From Beijerinckia indica subsp. indica ATCC 9039 (GTDB taxonomy: Bacteria > Pseudomonadota > Alphaproteobacteria > Rhizobiales > Beijerinckiaceae), in the NCBI RefSeq assembly GCF_000019845.1, contig NC_010581.1, forward strand, positions 2,237,501 to 2,301,500: DNA of 64,000 bases. Direction: 5' to 3'. Below the pieces are notes generated by a model. That model searched no databases. It was not told where the DNA came from and was given only the letters and a program-made list of their open reading frames with translations. Positions 26,805-36,630 of the stretch are shown here, piece after piece. Numbering within the stretch: the stretch's first letter is position 1; each line of letters opens with the position of its first letter. The position numbers and the translations under genes were made by a program.

Positions 26805-27281
26805 TCAGAAGCCATAATCCTCACATACGTTCTTTGGAACATCGAGGCCAGCGCCAATTGCCCGCTCGACGGCGGCGAAATGCGCGCGCAGGAACGCTTT
26901 GAAGCCAGGGATCGTCATGTCCCGGCTTTCGGGTACCGGCCGGTTCTCGGCGCAGCGCAGAATCAGATCGGTCGAGAGCTTTGGATCACGCCCGCGAAAG
27001 GCATCGATGATTGCAATCTTATCGTCGATATAGGCGCCGACCGGTTTCCATCCATCGCCCTCTTTATGCAGGAGCACCTGGTTGGCCGGCGTTGGCTCCG
27101 CCTGATTGGCGAGCGCCGTGGCGAATTCCGGATCTTCCTCGATGATCGTCTCCGTCCCGACGACCCAGCCCGGTGCCGTGAGCCCCGCCATGAGATCATC
27201 GAACGGATTTATTTTCGCGTAGCCTTCCCCCTGTCCCAGGCCGGCCATGAATTCCGAAAGCGTCAGCTGCCAAACAATCAT
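26805..27281 (-). CDS. Hypothetical protein
   Basis: A 158-residue soluble protein beginning IVWQLTLSEFMAGLGQGEG and ending NVCEDYGF. No signal peptide, membrane helix or catalytic motif is visible. AGGA lies about 9 bases before the ATG at 27281. I do not recognise the family. It lies upstream-facing between the AsnC-domain gene and cckA, all leftward, but the gaps of about 160-200 bases argue against one operon. Confidence 0.7.
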   Translation of the reverse strand: MIVWQLTLSEFMAGLGQGEGYAKINPFDDLMAGLTAPGWVVGTETIIEEDPEFATALANQAEPTPANQVLLHKEGDGWKPVGAYIDDKIAIIDAFRGRDPKLSTDLILRCAENRPVPESRDMTIPGFKAFLRAHFAAVERAIGAGLDVPKNVCEDYGF

Positions 27282-27441
27282 CAACGAAAATCCTGTAGAG
27301 GCGATTTAACAGCCAGAGTCGCTTTAAGCGATCCTTGGGTTCATTCCCGGATTTTTTCATTCCCCACAGGTGAATGAAAAGTTCGAGAATGTTCCAACAG
27401 CCGTCCGTATAGTCATGAGCACAATTTATACCGCGCGATGA

Positions 27442-29985
27442 TCAGGTCGTTTGCCCTTTCACCGCTTCGATCAATTGTTTCAGGGAGAAAGGCTTCGGTA
27501 GAAACGCAAATTCTTGTCCCTCCGGCAGATTTTTGGCGAAAGCCTCCTCGGCATAGCCGGACACAAAAATGACCTTGGCCATGACGCCCCGCTTACGCAA
27601 TTCACCGAACATTGTGGGACCATCCATCTCCGGCATCACGACATCGGAAACGACGAGATCAATCTTGCCCTCATTCTGTTCGACGACTTCCAACGCCTCT
27701 AAGCCGGAACCTGCCTGTAGCACGGTATAACCACGTGAGGTCAGAGCCCGCGCGCCAAAAGCGCGCACGGCTTCCTCATCTTCGACGAGCAGGATCGTTC
27801 CCCGACCGGTAAGATCGGCGGCGGGCTTTGGCGCCTCCACCACCGGGGCTTCGGCTGAATGCTCCTCCTTGTATCGCGGCAATAGGATCGAAAAGGTCGT
27901 GCCGACACCCAAGACACTATCACAAAAGACAGTGCCTCCCGTTTGCTTGACGATGCCATAGACCATGGCCAGCCCTAGCCCCGTCCCCTTTCCAACTTCC
28001 TTGGTGGTGAAGAAGGGTTCAAAAATCTTATCCTTGACGTCGATGGGAATGCCCTGACCATTATCTTCCACCTCGATCAGGACATATTCGGCGGGCCGTA
28101 CCGTTTTTTCACTGAAAGCGGCGCAGGCTTCAGGTTCGATATTGCGCGTGCGCAAGGCAATCCGTCCGCCGTCCGGCATGGCGTCACGCGCATTGACGAC
28201 GAGATTGACGATGACTTGTTCGAACTGATTGAGATCGGCCTTGACGAGCCAGAGGTCGCGGCCATGCCGTAGATCAAGTTCGATTGTCTCCCCGACGAGG
28301 CGGCGCAGCAGCATTTGCAGATCGGAGAGAACATCACCAAGCTGGAGCACTTGCGGGCGCAAGGTCTGCCGGCGTGAGAAAGCCAGCAATTGACGCACTA
28401 GGCCCGCCGCCCGATTGGCGTTCTGCTTGATCTGCATAATATCCTGGAAGGAGGGATCAGTCGGACGCTGATTGGCAAGCAGAAGATCCGAATAGCCGAT
28501 GATGGCAGTCAACACATTGTTGAAATCATGCGCTACGCCACCGGCGAGCTGACCAATCGCCTGCATTTTCTGCGATTGCGCGAAATTATTCTGCAAGGTC
28601 CGCAATTCAGTCGTATCCAGCGCGTAGATCATCGCGCCGCCTTGTCCTTCATTCGCGCTCGCGACAAACAATCTGGCTGAGCGTTCTTCCGCGCCGACAA
28701 ACGTGACATCGACCGGTGGAATATCGCCTCCCGACCGCGCCGCTGCCTGAATCGCTTCATCGAGCCCCGCACGATCAGGCTCGATAATCGAGGCCTGGAG
28801 CGCGCGAGGTGGATTTTTGCCGTTTCGATCGAGAGCCTCCGGCATGAAACGAGCGAAAGCAGCATTGGACCGCAGGAGCTGGCCGGAGCGATCGACGATC
28901 GCCATAGCGATCGGAGTGGTATCGAACACGCGTGCGAAACGAGTCTCGTTTCCCCGCAGACCCTCTGCCGGTTCTTCATTCGCCGCCCGATTGAGAACAA
29001 GGGTGCAGGATGTCTCTGGCCGTCCATCCTCGCCGAAGGCGATCCGGTGCAAGAGCCGCACGGGCAGGCTCCGGCCTTCACGCCGTTTCAGATCGAGATC
29101 CAATTGTTCACAACGCACTTCCCCCGGCGCACCTTTCTTGGCGCCGAGCACATTGGCCCCATCGCCAGCCATCAAATCCCCGAGCGCGAGGCCACCTGAT
29201 CGCGTCTCTCGTCCATCCAATTGAAAAAGCGCGATCTCTTCCGTCTCGCGCGGCGTCACATCATAATCGAGCCATGTCGCCAGCGTGGCATTCAAAAAGG
29301 TGATCCGTCCGTCCCGATCGGAAGAAAAAAAGCCCGCTGGCGCTTGATCGAGAAAAGCAATAGCACGACGCCATTCGCCAAAGAGCTTTTCCTGTTGCTC
29401 CCGCTCGCGCGTAATATCGGTGAATCTCCAGAGCGTCGCCGGTCGCGCCTCTTTCAAAAACAGGGGGCGCACGGCAATCCGATACCAGCCAAAAGGCGCG
29501 CCCCCCATGAGCGCAGGGCTGAGTCGCAATTCCTCTAACCCTGCCCGGCCTTGCCGACCCGCCTGAGCCAGGCGATAGATCGCCTCCCTGATTTCCGGCA
29601 CGTCAGCGAACCGCCGCTCGACCGCCGGCCCACGCCACAAATCCAGAGGGCCGACCAAGGCCTCATAAGCCGCATTACCGTAGAGAAGCGATCCTTCCAC
29701 ATCAGTCACGACGAGCCCATCGGTACTTTCGTCGCAAATCAAACGGCTCAGGTGCAAGTCCGGCTTCAGTCCCGCAATGCGCAACCAACCGCAAGCATAG
29801 GCATAAAGCGCGAGAAGGCCGACCACCGCGAAGAGGGCCAGGCACCAGACAGCGAGACCGGCAGCCATCTCGCGTGGCAGCAAGGACAAAGCGGCCATCA
29901 CTGTCACGAAAACAGTCAACAACAGCAAGATCATGCCGGATATGCCGGAGCGTTTCATCGGAACCGGCATTTTGAAATCGGTCAT
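27442..29985 (-). CDS. cckA: Hybrid sensor histidine kinase CckA
   Basis: An 847-residue hybrid kinase. Two membrane helices lie near residues 15-38 and 42-65. PAS-like domains follow (near 85-200, 205-330 and 345-460). The phospho-accepting His is in GGVAHDFNNVLTAIIGYSD near 486, ATPase motifs are VNLVVNARDAM, DNGQGIP and GKGTGLGLAMVYGIV, and the C-terminal receiver has ILLVEDEEAVRAF near 730 and D781 in VVSDVVMPEMDGP. CckA drives the phosphorelay through ChpT to CtrA in alphaproteobacteria. The sequence matches that branch well. ChpT and CtrA are not in the window. The start is chosen at MTDFKMPVPMK. Confidence 0.92.
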   Translation of the reverse strand: MTDFKMPVPMKRSGISGMILLLLTVFVTVMAALSLLPREMAAGLAVWCLALFAVVGLLALYAYACGWLRIAGLKPDLHLSRLICDESTDGLVVTDVEGSLLYGNAAYEALVGPLDLWRGPAVERRFADVPEIREAIYRLAQAGRQGRAGLEELRLSPALMGGAPFGWYRIAVRPLFLKEARPATLWRFTDITREREQQEKLFGEWRRAIAFLDQAPAGFFSSDRDGRITFLNATLATWLDYDVTPRETEEIALFQLDGRETRSGGLALGDLMAGDGANVLGAKKGAPGEVRCEQLDLDLKRREGRSLPVRLLHRIAFGEDGRPETSCTLVLNRAANEEPAEGLRGNETRFARVFDTTPIAMAIVDRSGQLLRSNAAFARFMPEALDRNGKNPPRALQASIIEPDRAGLDEAIQAAARSGGDIPPVDVTFVGAEERSARLFVASANEGQGGAMIYALDTTELRTLQNNFAQSQKMQAIGQLAGGVAHDFNNVLTAIIGYSDLLLANQRPTDPSFQDIMQIKQNANRAAGLVRQLLAFSRRQTLRPQVLQLGDVLSDLQMLLRRLVGETIELDLRHGRDLWLVKADLNQFEQVIVNLVVNARDAMPDGGRIALRTRNIEPEACAAFSEKTVRPAEYVLIEVEDNGQGIPIDVKDKIFEPFFTTKEVGKGTGLGLAMVYGIVKQTGGTVFCDSVLGVGTTFSILLPRYKEEHSAEAPVVEAPKPAADLTGRGTILLVEDEEAVRAFGARALTSRGYTVLQAGSGLEALEVVEQNEGKIDLVVSDVVMPEMDGPTMFGELRKRGVMAKVIFVSGYAEEAFAKNLPEGQEFAFLPKPFSLKQLIEAVKGQTT

Positions 29986-30654
29986 AAGGACATCGCCTCG
30001 ATTCGTGCCAGAAACAGGGTGCGTGTTAAAAAACAAATCAGATGTTCCGCTCAGGGCATGCGAGAGCCCGTCCGATCGATTCCGAGACAGTCTTGAAATG
30101 ATATCAACACCATAAGGCGTTTTTCTCTCTCGAGCTGCAAAATATCTGATCTCGTTTTTCTCAAACGACTCGCTCCATGACCATTAAGTTCATGTCCTGA
30201 CCAAACCTTGCAACGCCCGCTCTCCATCAGAGCTCCAATGAAATTCCATATATTATTGATTTAAATACACAATCACTGAGCTAACCATCGCTTTGGCTGT
30301 TGAAGTCCATGGAGAGTGAACTCTTTCTCCAACGCCGCCCTTCCCACGATCCAAACGTCAGAGGGGTTCGATTGCCAATCGATCTACGATCAGTATAAAG
30401 GATTTCATCACACAATCCTGGTGCAAGGCTTGCTGGTTACACGGTTTTGGAGCCTTGTTCTCACTCTTCAGGATCGGCCTCTGGACTATCGGACCTTCGA
30501 ATCGAAGCCGCTTCCCCAGATCCATGAAAATTGAGCGCAAGGCGTGAATTGATCGTCTTTCGCGCTTATATCGAAGCCTATCGAATTTGATCCATGCGGC
30601 TGGCCGTCCGTGACGCGCGCATGAGATCCCATGATCATGATGGGGCAGTCCGCC
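29986..30654. other. Gene-free stretch between cckA and a small exported protein
   Basis: About 670 bases without a supportable gene. Short open frames here have no ribosome sites and no family look. The left end must contain the cckA promoter. I see no strong hairpin or riboswitch. Confidence 0.5.
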
Positions 30655-30957
30655 ATGAAATTCCCACTTGCCCGCGCCAATAAGGCCTCATTCTTCACGA
30701 TAAGCCTTTTGGTGGGCGGATTTTTGCTCGGCGATGGGTTTCTCGCATCTTTCCATCCAGCCTTTGGACAGATCCAGACCGCGCCGGCGGCGCGCCACCG
30801 CTCCCCGACTTATGATCCTGATGCGGGATCATCTCTCCCGGTCGATGTTTATCGCCAGCGCCTTTATCATAATTCAGGCACAGCCGGTCGCATGGGGCTC
30901 GGCGCTGACCCTTATCACCCGGAAGGCCCAGGCAATGTCGTGACACCCATGAGGTGA
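30655..30957 (+). CDS. Small exported protein of unknown function
   Basis: A 100-residue protein. The N-terminus KFPLARANKASFFTIS followed by LLVGGFLLGDGFLASFHPAFG looks like a signal peptide. The mature part is short, Pro/Gly/Tyr-rich and without cysteines. The ATG at 30655 is preferred because it starts the signal peptide. No family recognised and no obvious partner; it precedes fliO on the same strand by about 130 bases. Confidence 0.5.
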   Translation: MKFPLARANKASFFTISLLVGGFLLGDGFLASFHPAFGQIQTAPAARHRSPTYDPDAGSSLPVDVYRQRLYHNSGTAGRMGLGADPYHPEGPGNVVTPMR

Positions 30958-31091
30958 GCCGCCGAGCTTGCCCAGTTTTTCACGGTGTGCTCTAGCTTTC
31001 GTGAACGGTTGGCCTTAATCGGAAAGGAACCGGGCCTCTCCCGCAGAGAGAGCCCAACCGGATTTCATCAAGCAAACCATCGATACAGGCC

Positions 31092-32174
31092 TTGAACGAG
31101 CAATTTTTCGAATCCAAGACCCTGATGTATGCTGTGGCGCTGATCACTTTCCTGATCGCCGTCGTGCTCATCCTGCTGATCTTCCGGCTCGCTTTTGGCC
31201 GCAAGCTGCGGATGCCGGGCGGGCGGACGCGCCAGCAACGGCTCGGCTTGGTCGAAGCCTTTGATCTTGACCGGCAACGCCAACTGCTCATCGTGCGGCG
31301 AGACAATACCGAACATCTCATCATGATCGGTGGTCCCAACGATCTCCTGATCGAGGCTGAGATCATCCGGGGTGATGGCCGGTTACGTGACAAGGAGACG
31401 CGAGAGCCAGCCGGCATTCCCGGTCAAAACCTGACTGGAATTCCTTGGCCATCGCCTGGCGTCGCTCCGACTCCGATACAACCCTTCACCGAACCGCCGC
31501 TCGTTCCGGAGCCCGTGCGGATGGAACCCGTCGCAGCGGAAAAGCCCTTGCCGCGCACTGAACCGGTTTATCGGCCAACCCCCGCTCCCGAGCGATTTGC
31601 TCCTGTCGAGGGCCCGGCACAGGCACCGCAAGAGCCCTTCCCGGTGAGCCGTCGCGAGGCTGAACGCTCCCTAGCCGCCCAGAGCGCGCCTCCCGTTCCT
31701 CCGCGCCCCACCCCTGCCCAACCGTTGCCTCGGACGCCGGCCTATCCCATGCCGCCCAAGCGTCCTTTGCCTCCCTTGGGCACACTCGGCAACCGCCCGA
31801 CGCCAACCCGAGAGCAAACCGCTCCGGGAAGCCCGGCAGCTGGTCCCGCCGCAGCTTTTCCTCGCGCCCCCATCACCACACCTTTCCTGAGACCTCTGCC
31901 ACAACGCCAAGGGTCAACGGAAGCCACGCGGGAGGAGCCCACCGCACCGTCTTTCGCGCCAGAAACTGCGGTTCCGCAGCCGCAGGCCGAACAGGTTCAA
32001 CCCCCGCCGCCGCCCACACCAGAACCAACACCCATCCCTGTGATGGCCGAAGAACCTGTGGCAACGCCTCCTTCAGAGCCCAATCTCGCGTCGGAAGCCA
32101 AAATCGCCGAGTCAGTGGATTCGCTTGAAGAGGAAATGGCGAAGCTGCTTGGCCGTAGTTCCACGGACTCTTAA
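31092..32174 (+). CDS. fliO: FliO-domain membrane protein with proline-rich tail
   Basis: A 360-residue protein. One membrane helix (YAVALITFLIAVVLILLIF) lies near residues 13-32, then RLAFGRKLRMPGG and the FliO-like core RLGLVEAFDLDRQRQLLIVRR followed by NTEHLIMIGGPNDLLIE. The rest (about 110-340) is proline-rich and low-complexity, ending in a short helix EEEMAKLLGRSS. FliO helps assemble the flagellar type III export gate FliPQR. The proline-rich tail is much longer than in enteric FliO. Start: a TTG at 31092, with an ATG 11 codons later as alternative. No other flagellar gene is in the window, so the flagellar role is inferred from the domain. Confidence 0.7.
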   Translation: MNEQFFESKTLMYAVALITFLIAVVLILLIFRLAFGRKLRMPGGRTRQQRLGLVEAFDLDRQRQLLIVRRDNTEHLIMIGGPNDLLIEAEIIRGDGRLRDKETREPAGIPGQNLTGIPWPSPGVAPTPIQPFTEPPLVPEPVRMEPVAAEKPLPRTEPVYRPTPAPERFAPVEGPAQAPQEPFPVSRREAERSLAAQSAPPVPPRPTPAQPLPRTPAYPMPPKRPLPPLGTLGNRPTPTREQTAPGSPAAGPAAAFPRAPITTPFLRPLPQRQGSTEATREEPTAPSFAPETAVPQPQAEQVQPPPPPTPEPTPIPVMAEEPVATPPSEPNLASEAKIAESVDSLEEEMAKLLGRSSTDS

Positions 32175-32350
32175 ACGCCCCTGGAAGAACGAAACGATCC
32201 AACAGAAATGGCTTCGGCGCATTAACGCCAAAGCCGAATATGCTAATCTTGCGTATTTTCAATTGAATTGAAGACGTTCTTTATTGAGTTGGTGAGGAAG
32301 TAATTCCTATCTCTTTGTTTTAATGGATAATTCTGATTGAGGATTACGAT

Positions 32351-33667
32351 CTATATTGGCGATGGGCCGTTCAACGCTAAAACCTCGCCCGCAAGATAGA
32401 GGCTGCCACAGATCAAGATCCGGGGCGGTACGCGCCAATCTCGAACAGCCAGAAAACGCAGGGCGGAGCTCACGCTCTCACAGGCTGCCGCCGACAGACC
32501 GGCGCTTTGCGCTGCCGCCGCGACTTCGCTAGTCGGGCGCGCATGACGCTCGCTCAACACGGGAACAGCCAGAACTTCTTGAGCCAAGCCTTTGAAGGCG
32601 CTGAGAAAAGCGACCGTGTCCTTACTGGCCAGCGAACCGCATATGAGGACGAGCGGGCGCGGCATCTTTTCTTCGAAATCCGCCATCGCCTGACCCAGCA
32701 CTTGTCCTCCCTCGGCATTATGCCCGCCGTCGAGCCAGAGTTCGGCCCCTTCCGGGGCAAGGGACACCAACAGCCCCTTGGCGAGATTTTGCAATCTCGC
32801 CGGCCATTCCACCTGCACCATGCCACGTCCGATGGCTTCGAAAGGGAGATCCGCGTCGAGCCAGCGAAGCGCCGCGATCGCTTGGGCCGCATTGTGATGC
32901 TGATGGCGGCCTGGCAAACGCGGCAAGGGTAAATCGAGGAGCCCGCGTTCATCCTCGAAGATCAGATGGCCATGTTCCTCGCGAACACCATATTCTTGGC
33001 CGGAGCGAATCAAGGGCGCATGCAAGCGTGCCGCGTCACGCTCGATGACGGCCAAGGCTTGCGGTTGCTGCGGTCCGATGACCGCCGGTACCCCCTGTTT
33101 CAGAATTCCCGCCTTTTCACCGGCGATCTTCTCAAGCGTTTCACCGAGGAATTCCTGATGATCGATCGAAACCGGTGTGATGATCGTCATGCGGGGATTT
33201 TCGACAACATTGGTCGCGTCCAGCCTGCCGCCGAGTCCGACCTCGAGCAAAAGGTAATCTGCCGAATGCTTGGCAAAGAGATGGAAAGCGGTCGCCGTGG
33301 TCGATTCGAAAAAGGTGATCGGTTGCCCCTTATTGACGGTCTCGCAAAAGCGCAGAGCCTCCAATAATTCAGCATCACCGACAAGACGGCCGCCGCCCGG
33401 CGCGCCGAGCCTGATCCGCTCATGAAACCGCACGAGATGGGGCGACGTATAGACATGGACCCTTTTGCCCGCAGCCTCGAGAATGGCGCGTAAAAAGGCC
33501 ACCGTCGAACCTTTGCCATTAGTCCCGGCGACATGAATGACCGGCGGCAAATGCTTTTCGGGCGACCCCATGGCGTCCAAGAGCCGCCGCATACGGCCGA
33601 GCGAAAGCTCGATCTGCTGCGGATGCAAGGTGAACAGCCGGGCAAGAAGCGTGTCGAGAGCCTGCAT
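32351..33667 (-). CDS. folC: Bifunctional folylpolyglutamate/dihydrofolate synthase
   Basis: A 438-residue Mur-ligase-like enzyme. The ATP loop is VAGTNGKGSTVAFL near residues 46-59, followed by YTSPHLVRFHERIR, the LLEVGLGGRLDATNVV segment and SIDHQEFLGETLEKIAGEKAGI with the carbamylated-lysine region. It adds glutamate to dihydropteroate and folates. The gene lies 9 bases after accD on the same strand, the common alphaproteobacterial trpA-accD-folC order. Confidence 0.95.
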   Translation of the reverse strand: MQALDTLLARLFTLHPQQIELSLGRMRRLLDAMGSPEKHLPPVIHVAGTNGKGSTVAFLRAILEAAGKRVHVYTSPHLVRFHERIRLGAPGGGRLVGDAELLEALRFCETVNKGQPITFFESTTATAFHLFAKHSADYLLLEVGLGGRLDATNVVENPRMTIITPVSIDHQEFLGETLEKIAGEKAGILKQGVPAVIGPQQPQALAVIERDAARLHAPLIRSGQEYGVREEHGHLIFEDERGLLDLPLPRLPGRHQHHNAAQAIAALRWLDADLPFEAIGRGMVQVEWPARLQNLAKGLLVSLAPEGAELWLDGGHNAEGGQVLGQAMADFEEKMPRPLVLICGSLASKDTVAFLSAFKGLAQEVLAVPVLSERHARPTSEVAAAAQSAGLSAAACESVSSALRFLAVRDWRVPPRILICGSLYLAGEVLALNGPSPI

Positions 33668-33676
33668 GCGATGGGG

Positions 33677-34546
33677 TCAGGCGGGGATCGGAGCGCGACG
33701 CGGGCTGTTGGTTAAAAAGGCGCAAAGACGGGCGAGCACGGCAGGCAGATCATGCCGGCGCACCACCATATCAACCATGCCATGCGCCTGTAGATATTCC
33801 GCGCGCTGAAAACCTTCCGGCAAATGTTCGTGGATGGTCTGTTCGATGACCCGCGCCCCGGCAAAACCGATGACGGCGCCGGGTTCGGCGACCTGAATGT
33901 CGCCGAGCATGGCATAGGAGGCGCTGACCCCTCCGGTCGTCGGATGTGTCAGAACGACAATATAGGGCAACCTGGCCTCCCGCAGGGCCTGCACCATCAG
34001 CGTCGTACGCGGCATCTGCATCAGGGAGAACATGCCTTCCTGCATGCGTGCGCCGCCGGAGGCTGTGAAGATGATGAAAGGCGCTTGCCGTTCAAGCGCC
34101 TGCTGCATGCCAGTGATGACAGCCTCCCCGGCCGCCATGCCGAGAGAACCGCCGAGAAAGGCGAAATCCTGCACCGCCACGACCGCATCGAGGCCTTGTA
34201 ACTTGCCATAAGCCAATTTGACCGCATCCGGCGCGCCGGTCTTCTGACGATATTCCTTGATACGGTCGGTATAGCGTTTGACATCGCGGAATTTCAGCGG
34301 ATCGAGCGGGACCTCCGGCGTCGGGATCGTCTCATAGACTCCTTCGTCGAATAGAGCATCGAGCCGCGGCTTGGGCGCGATATACATATGATAACCCGAC
34401 CCCGGAATGACGAAAAGATTGGCTTCCAGATCCTTATGGAAAACCAGTTCGCCGCTTTCCGGGCATTTGATCCAGAGATTTTCCGGCGTATCGCGCCGCA
34501 GGAAGGACCTGATTTTCGGCGGAACGACATTGGAAATCCAATTCAT
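33677..34546 (-). CDS. accD: Acetyl-CoA carboxylase carboxyltransferase beta subunit
   Basis: A 289-residue protein with the carboxyltransferase core: [28 protein letters not shown] and [17 protein letters not shown], then [19 protein letters not shown]. It moves the carboxyl group from biotin to acetyl-CoA with AccA. The N-terminal zinc-ribbon region reads [12 protein letters not shown] and later IPGSGYHM, so only one of the four zinc-binding cysteines of E. coli AccD is present. GAGAG lies 7 bases before the ATG. It is 63 bases after trpA. Confidence 0.95.
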   Translation of the reverse strand: MNWISNVVPPKIRSFLRRDTPENLWIKCPESGELVFHKDLEANLFVIPGSGYHMYIAPKPRLDALFDEGVYETIPTPEVPLDPLKFRDVKRYTDRIKEYRQKTGAPDAVKLAYGKLQGLDAVVAVQDFAFLGGSLGMAAGEAVITGMQQALERQAPFIIFTASGGARMQEGMFSLMQMPRTTLMVQALREARLPYIVVLTHPTTGGVSASYAMLGDIQVAEPGAVIGFAGARVIEQTIHEHLPEGFQRAEYLQAHGMVDMVVRRHDLPAVLARLCAFLTNSPRRAPIPA

Positions 34547-34609
34547 TGCGGTTCTCTCGGCGATTGTCTCGGGTTACGCTCTCGGAGCGACTCAATTTTG
34601 TGCGCGCAG

Positions 34610-35443
34610 TCAGGCTGCTGCTGCTGCGCTCCGCACACCTTCGGCGAGTTCCGCCACAAGCTTTTCCACAGTGCCTATGCAGGCCGGTGTCGCCCTGCCC
34701 TCGCCATCGAGCGAGGCTCGCAAAGCATCGACAATGGCTGACCCCACGACAACGGCATCGGCATGGCACGCGATCGTACGCGCGCTTTCCGCCGTCTTGA
34801 CGCCGAAACCAACGGCAACTGGTAGATTCGTATGCGCCTTGATGCCGGCAACCGCGGAAGCAACCTTGCTGTAATCAGGGACCCCTGCGCCTGTGATCCC
34901 AGTGATCGACACATAATAGAGGAAACCCGACGTATTGGCGAGCACGGCAGGCAGGCGCACAGCATCGGTCGTTGGTGTGGCAAGCCGGATAAAATTCAGC
35001 CCGGCCGCCCGCGCCGGAAGGCATAGTTCCTCATCCTCCTCGGGAGGCAGATCGACGACGATGAGACCATCCACGCCGACTTCCTTGGCCCGGTTCAGGA
35101 AAGCCTCCACCCCGAAGATATAGATCGGATTATAATAGCCCATCAAAATGATTGGGGTTGTCGCGTCCTTCGCGCGGAAAGCCGCGACCATGTCGAGGGT
35201 CTTGCGCAAGGTCATCCCAGCCTTGAGCGCCCGCAAGCCCGCCGCCTGGATCGCCGGCCCATCAGCCATGGGATCGGTGAAAGGCATGCCGACCTCGAGC
35301 ACATCCGCACCCGCCCGCACCAGGGCGTGCAAAATCTCGAGAGAAGTCGACAGATCCGGATCGCCGGCCATCACGAAAGTCACAAGCCCGGCACGGCCGG
35401 CCTTGGCCAATTCCTCGAAGCGGCGATCGATGCGTGTGGGCAT
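34610..35443 (-). CDS. trpA: Tryptophan synthase alpha subunit
   Basis: A 277-residue TIM barrel. The catalytic pair is in [19 protein letters not shown] (Glu near 49, Asp near 60). ILMGYYNPI and the phosphate-binding VGFGVKTAE and [10 protein letters not shown] are present. TrpA cleaves indole-3-glycerol phosphate and passes indole to TrpB. Usually trpB lies directly before trpA; here they are separated by about 1.2 kb. Confidence 0.96.
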   Translation of the reverse strand: MPTRIDRRFEELAKAGRAGLVTFVMAGDPDLSTSLEILHALVRAGADVLEVGMPFTDPMADGPAIQAAGLRALKAGMTLRKTLDMVAAFRAKDATTPIILMGYYNPIYIFGVEAFLNRAKEVGVDGLIVVDLPPEEDEELCLPARAAGLNFIRLATPTTDAVRLPAVLANTSGFLYYVSITGITGAGVPDYSKVASAVAGIKAHTNLPVAVGFGVKTAESARTIACHADAVVVGSAIVDALRASLDGEGRATPACIGTVEKLVAELAEGVRSAAAAA

Positions 35444-35683
35444 GAAATGGATTCACCTCTGAACAGGCACTCTCGTGCGACAGATTTCTCCCCCTTGTCC
35501 CTCCAGGCACGAATTGGGAGTTTGCTGTTTGTCGTTAAAACCAAATCCTCTGCAAGGAAACAGATTTTGCGATCGACGTCCCCCGATTAGTCAGCCCCTG
35601 CGCCGAGACGGGCCGCCCATTGCTCACGTCTGTTTAGACGTTTCCGAGCCCTTGTCTTTCAAGTAGCATCAAAAAAGGTAGGT

Positions 35684-35887
35684 CTAACCCTTGGATCGAG
35701 ACGTTCGCACCAGAGCGAGAATGTCCGAAGCGGTCTTCGCCAAAGCCTGTGCAATATCGGGATAATGCATATGCATCGCGAGGCGCGAGAGATGATCGAC
35801 ATCAGCGGCGAGATAGAGCATTTCGAGCAAACGTTCGTCGGTGGACATATCTCGATCGCAATCGGAAAAATCGTCTTCATGGGCCAC
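35684..35887 (-). CDS. Small hypothetical protein between trpB and trpA
   Basis: A 67-residue acidic helical protein (MSTDERLLEMLYLAADVDHLS and PDIAQALAKTASDILALV). A GTG at 35887 follows GAGG by 6 bases, the best start. There is no membrane segment or known motif. It lies in the gap that splits trpB from trpA, at the edge of an AT-rich stretch. Confidence 0.5.
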   Translation of the reverse strand: MAHEDDFSDCDRDMSTDERLLEMLYLAADVDHLSRLAMHMHYPDIAQALAKTASDILALVRTSRSKG

Positions 35888-36575
35888 GGGCAACCTCAAA
35901 TGGATTATTCAATATAATTTATCAACATAACGTGCATAATATATAATATGGAAATTCATTAATAAAAGCTACATTTTATACTATAATTAATGCATTATTC
36001 ATTAATATACTCTGCAACAATAAAAATTGTCTGGATGGATTTACGATAATAATGTATTTTTATAAAATTGGACAATTCATCGACAAATTTTGTCGGATTT
36101 ATATTTTGACATATTCAATTTAAGCCATAGAAAATCACATTGCTTGATGAAATTATAAGGAGAACATAACATGTGAACAGATATGAACTTATCATAATAC
36201 TGAAGTATAAAATGTTAAAGTTAAATTTGCGCAACACTATAGGTTTTCGAAAATACATCATGAATCGAAAAGCTTCGGAGCCGGCATTTTTTATCATTAC
36301 ATAGTGAAGAGAGCAAATTATTCAAATCAGCTGAATCAAGAAATAAGCGGGACCTTAAGCATAGACTATCAAACCCTGAACAAATGCTGAATTCGGCTGA
36401 TCAGCCGCGATAATCTTGTGCCCAAGGATCGCGGATAGCGCTCCGGCGTGTTCCACTTAGAATCTCTTCGGCAAAGAACATTCTGGTCACAGGCGCCCGC
36501 CCATGGCTCCCGCCTTAAGGCCTACGCTTATTCTCGATGTCCAATTGTACATCAGATTGATCCCAAAAGTGATGC
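35888..36575. other. AT-rich gene-free stretch in the trpB-trpA gap
   Basis: Nearly 700 bases that are strikingly AT-rich between about 35900 and 36330, unlike the GC-rich flanks. Short open frames occur (for example 36115-36297 on the minus strand) but none has a ribosome site or family look. No insertion-sequence ends or target duplications were recognised. It could be a degraded insertion or a long regulatory region. Confidence 0.5.
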
Positions 36576-36614
36576 CCAATCAGATGGAACAAGGCCGCAG
36601 GTCCATCTGATTGG
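36576..36614 (-). terminator. Hairpin after trpB
   Basis: A perfect 13-bp inverted repeat, CCAATCAGATGGA and TCCATCTGATTGG, with a 13-base loop, begins 16 bases after the trpB stop. On the minus strand a weak T-rich stretch follows. It probably ends trpB transcription before the trpA gap. Confidence 0.6.
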
Positions 36615-36630
36615 ATCGCTGCTGATGGCA

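Noticed and set aside
36115..36297. A 60-residue hydrophobic open frame in the AT-rich trp gap
   Set aside because: AT-rich DNA gives such hydrophobic frames by chance; no ribosome site.
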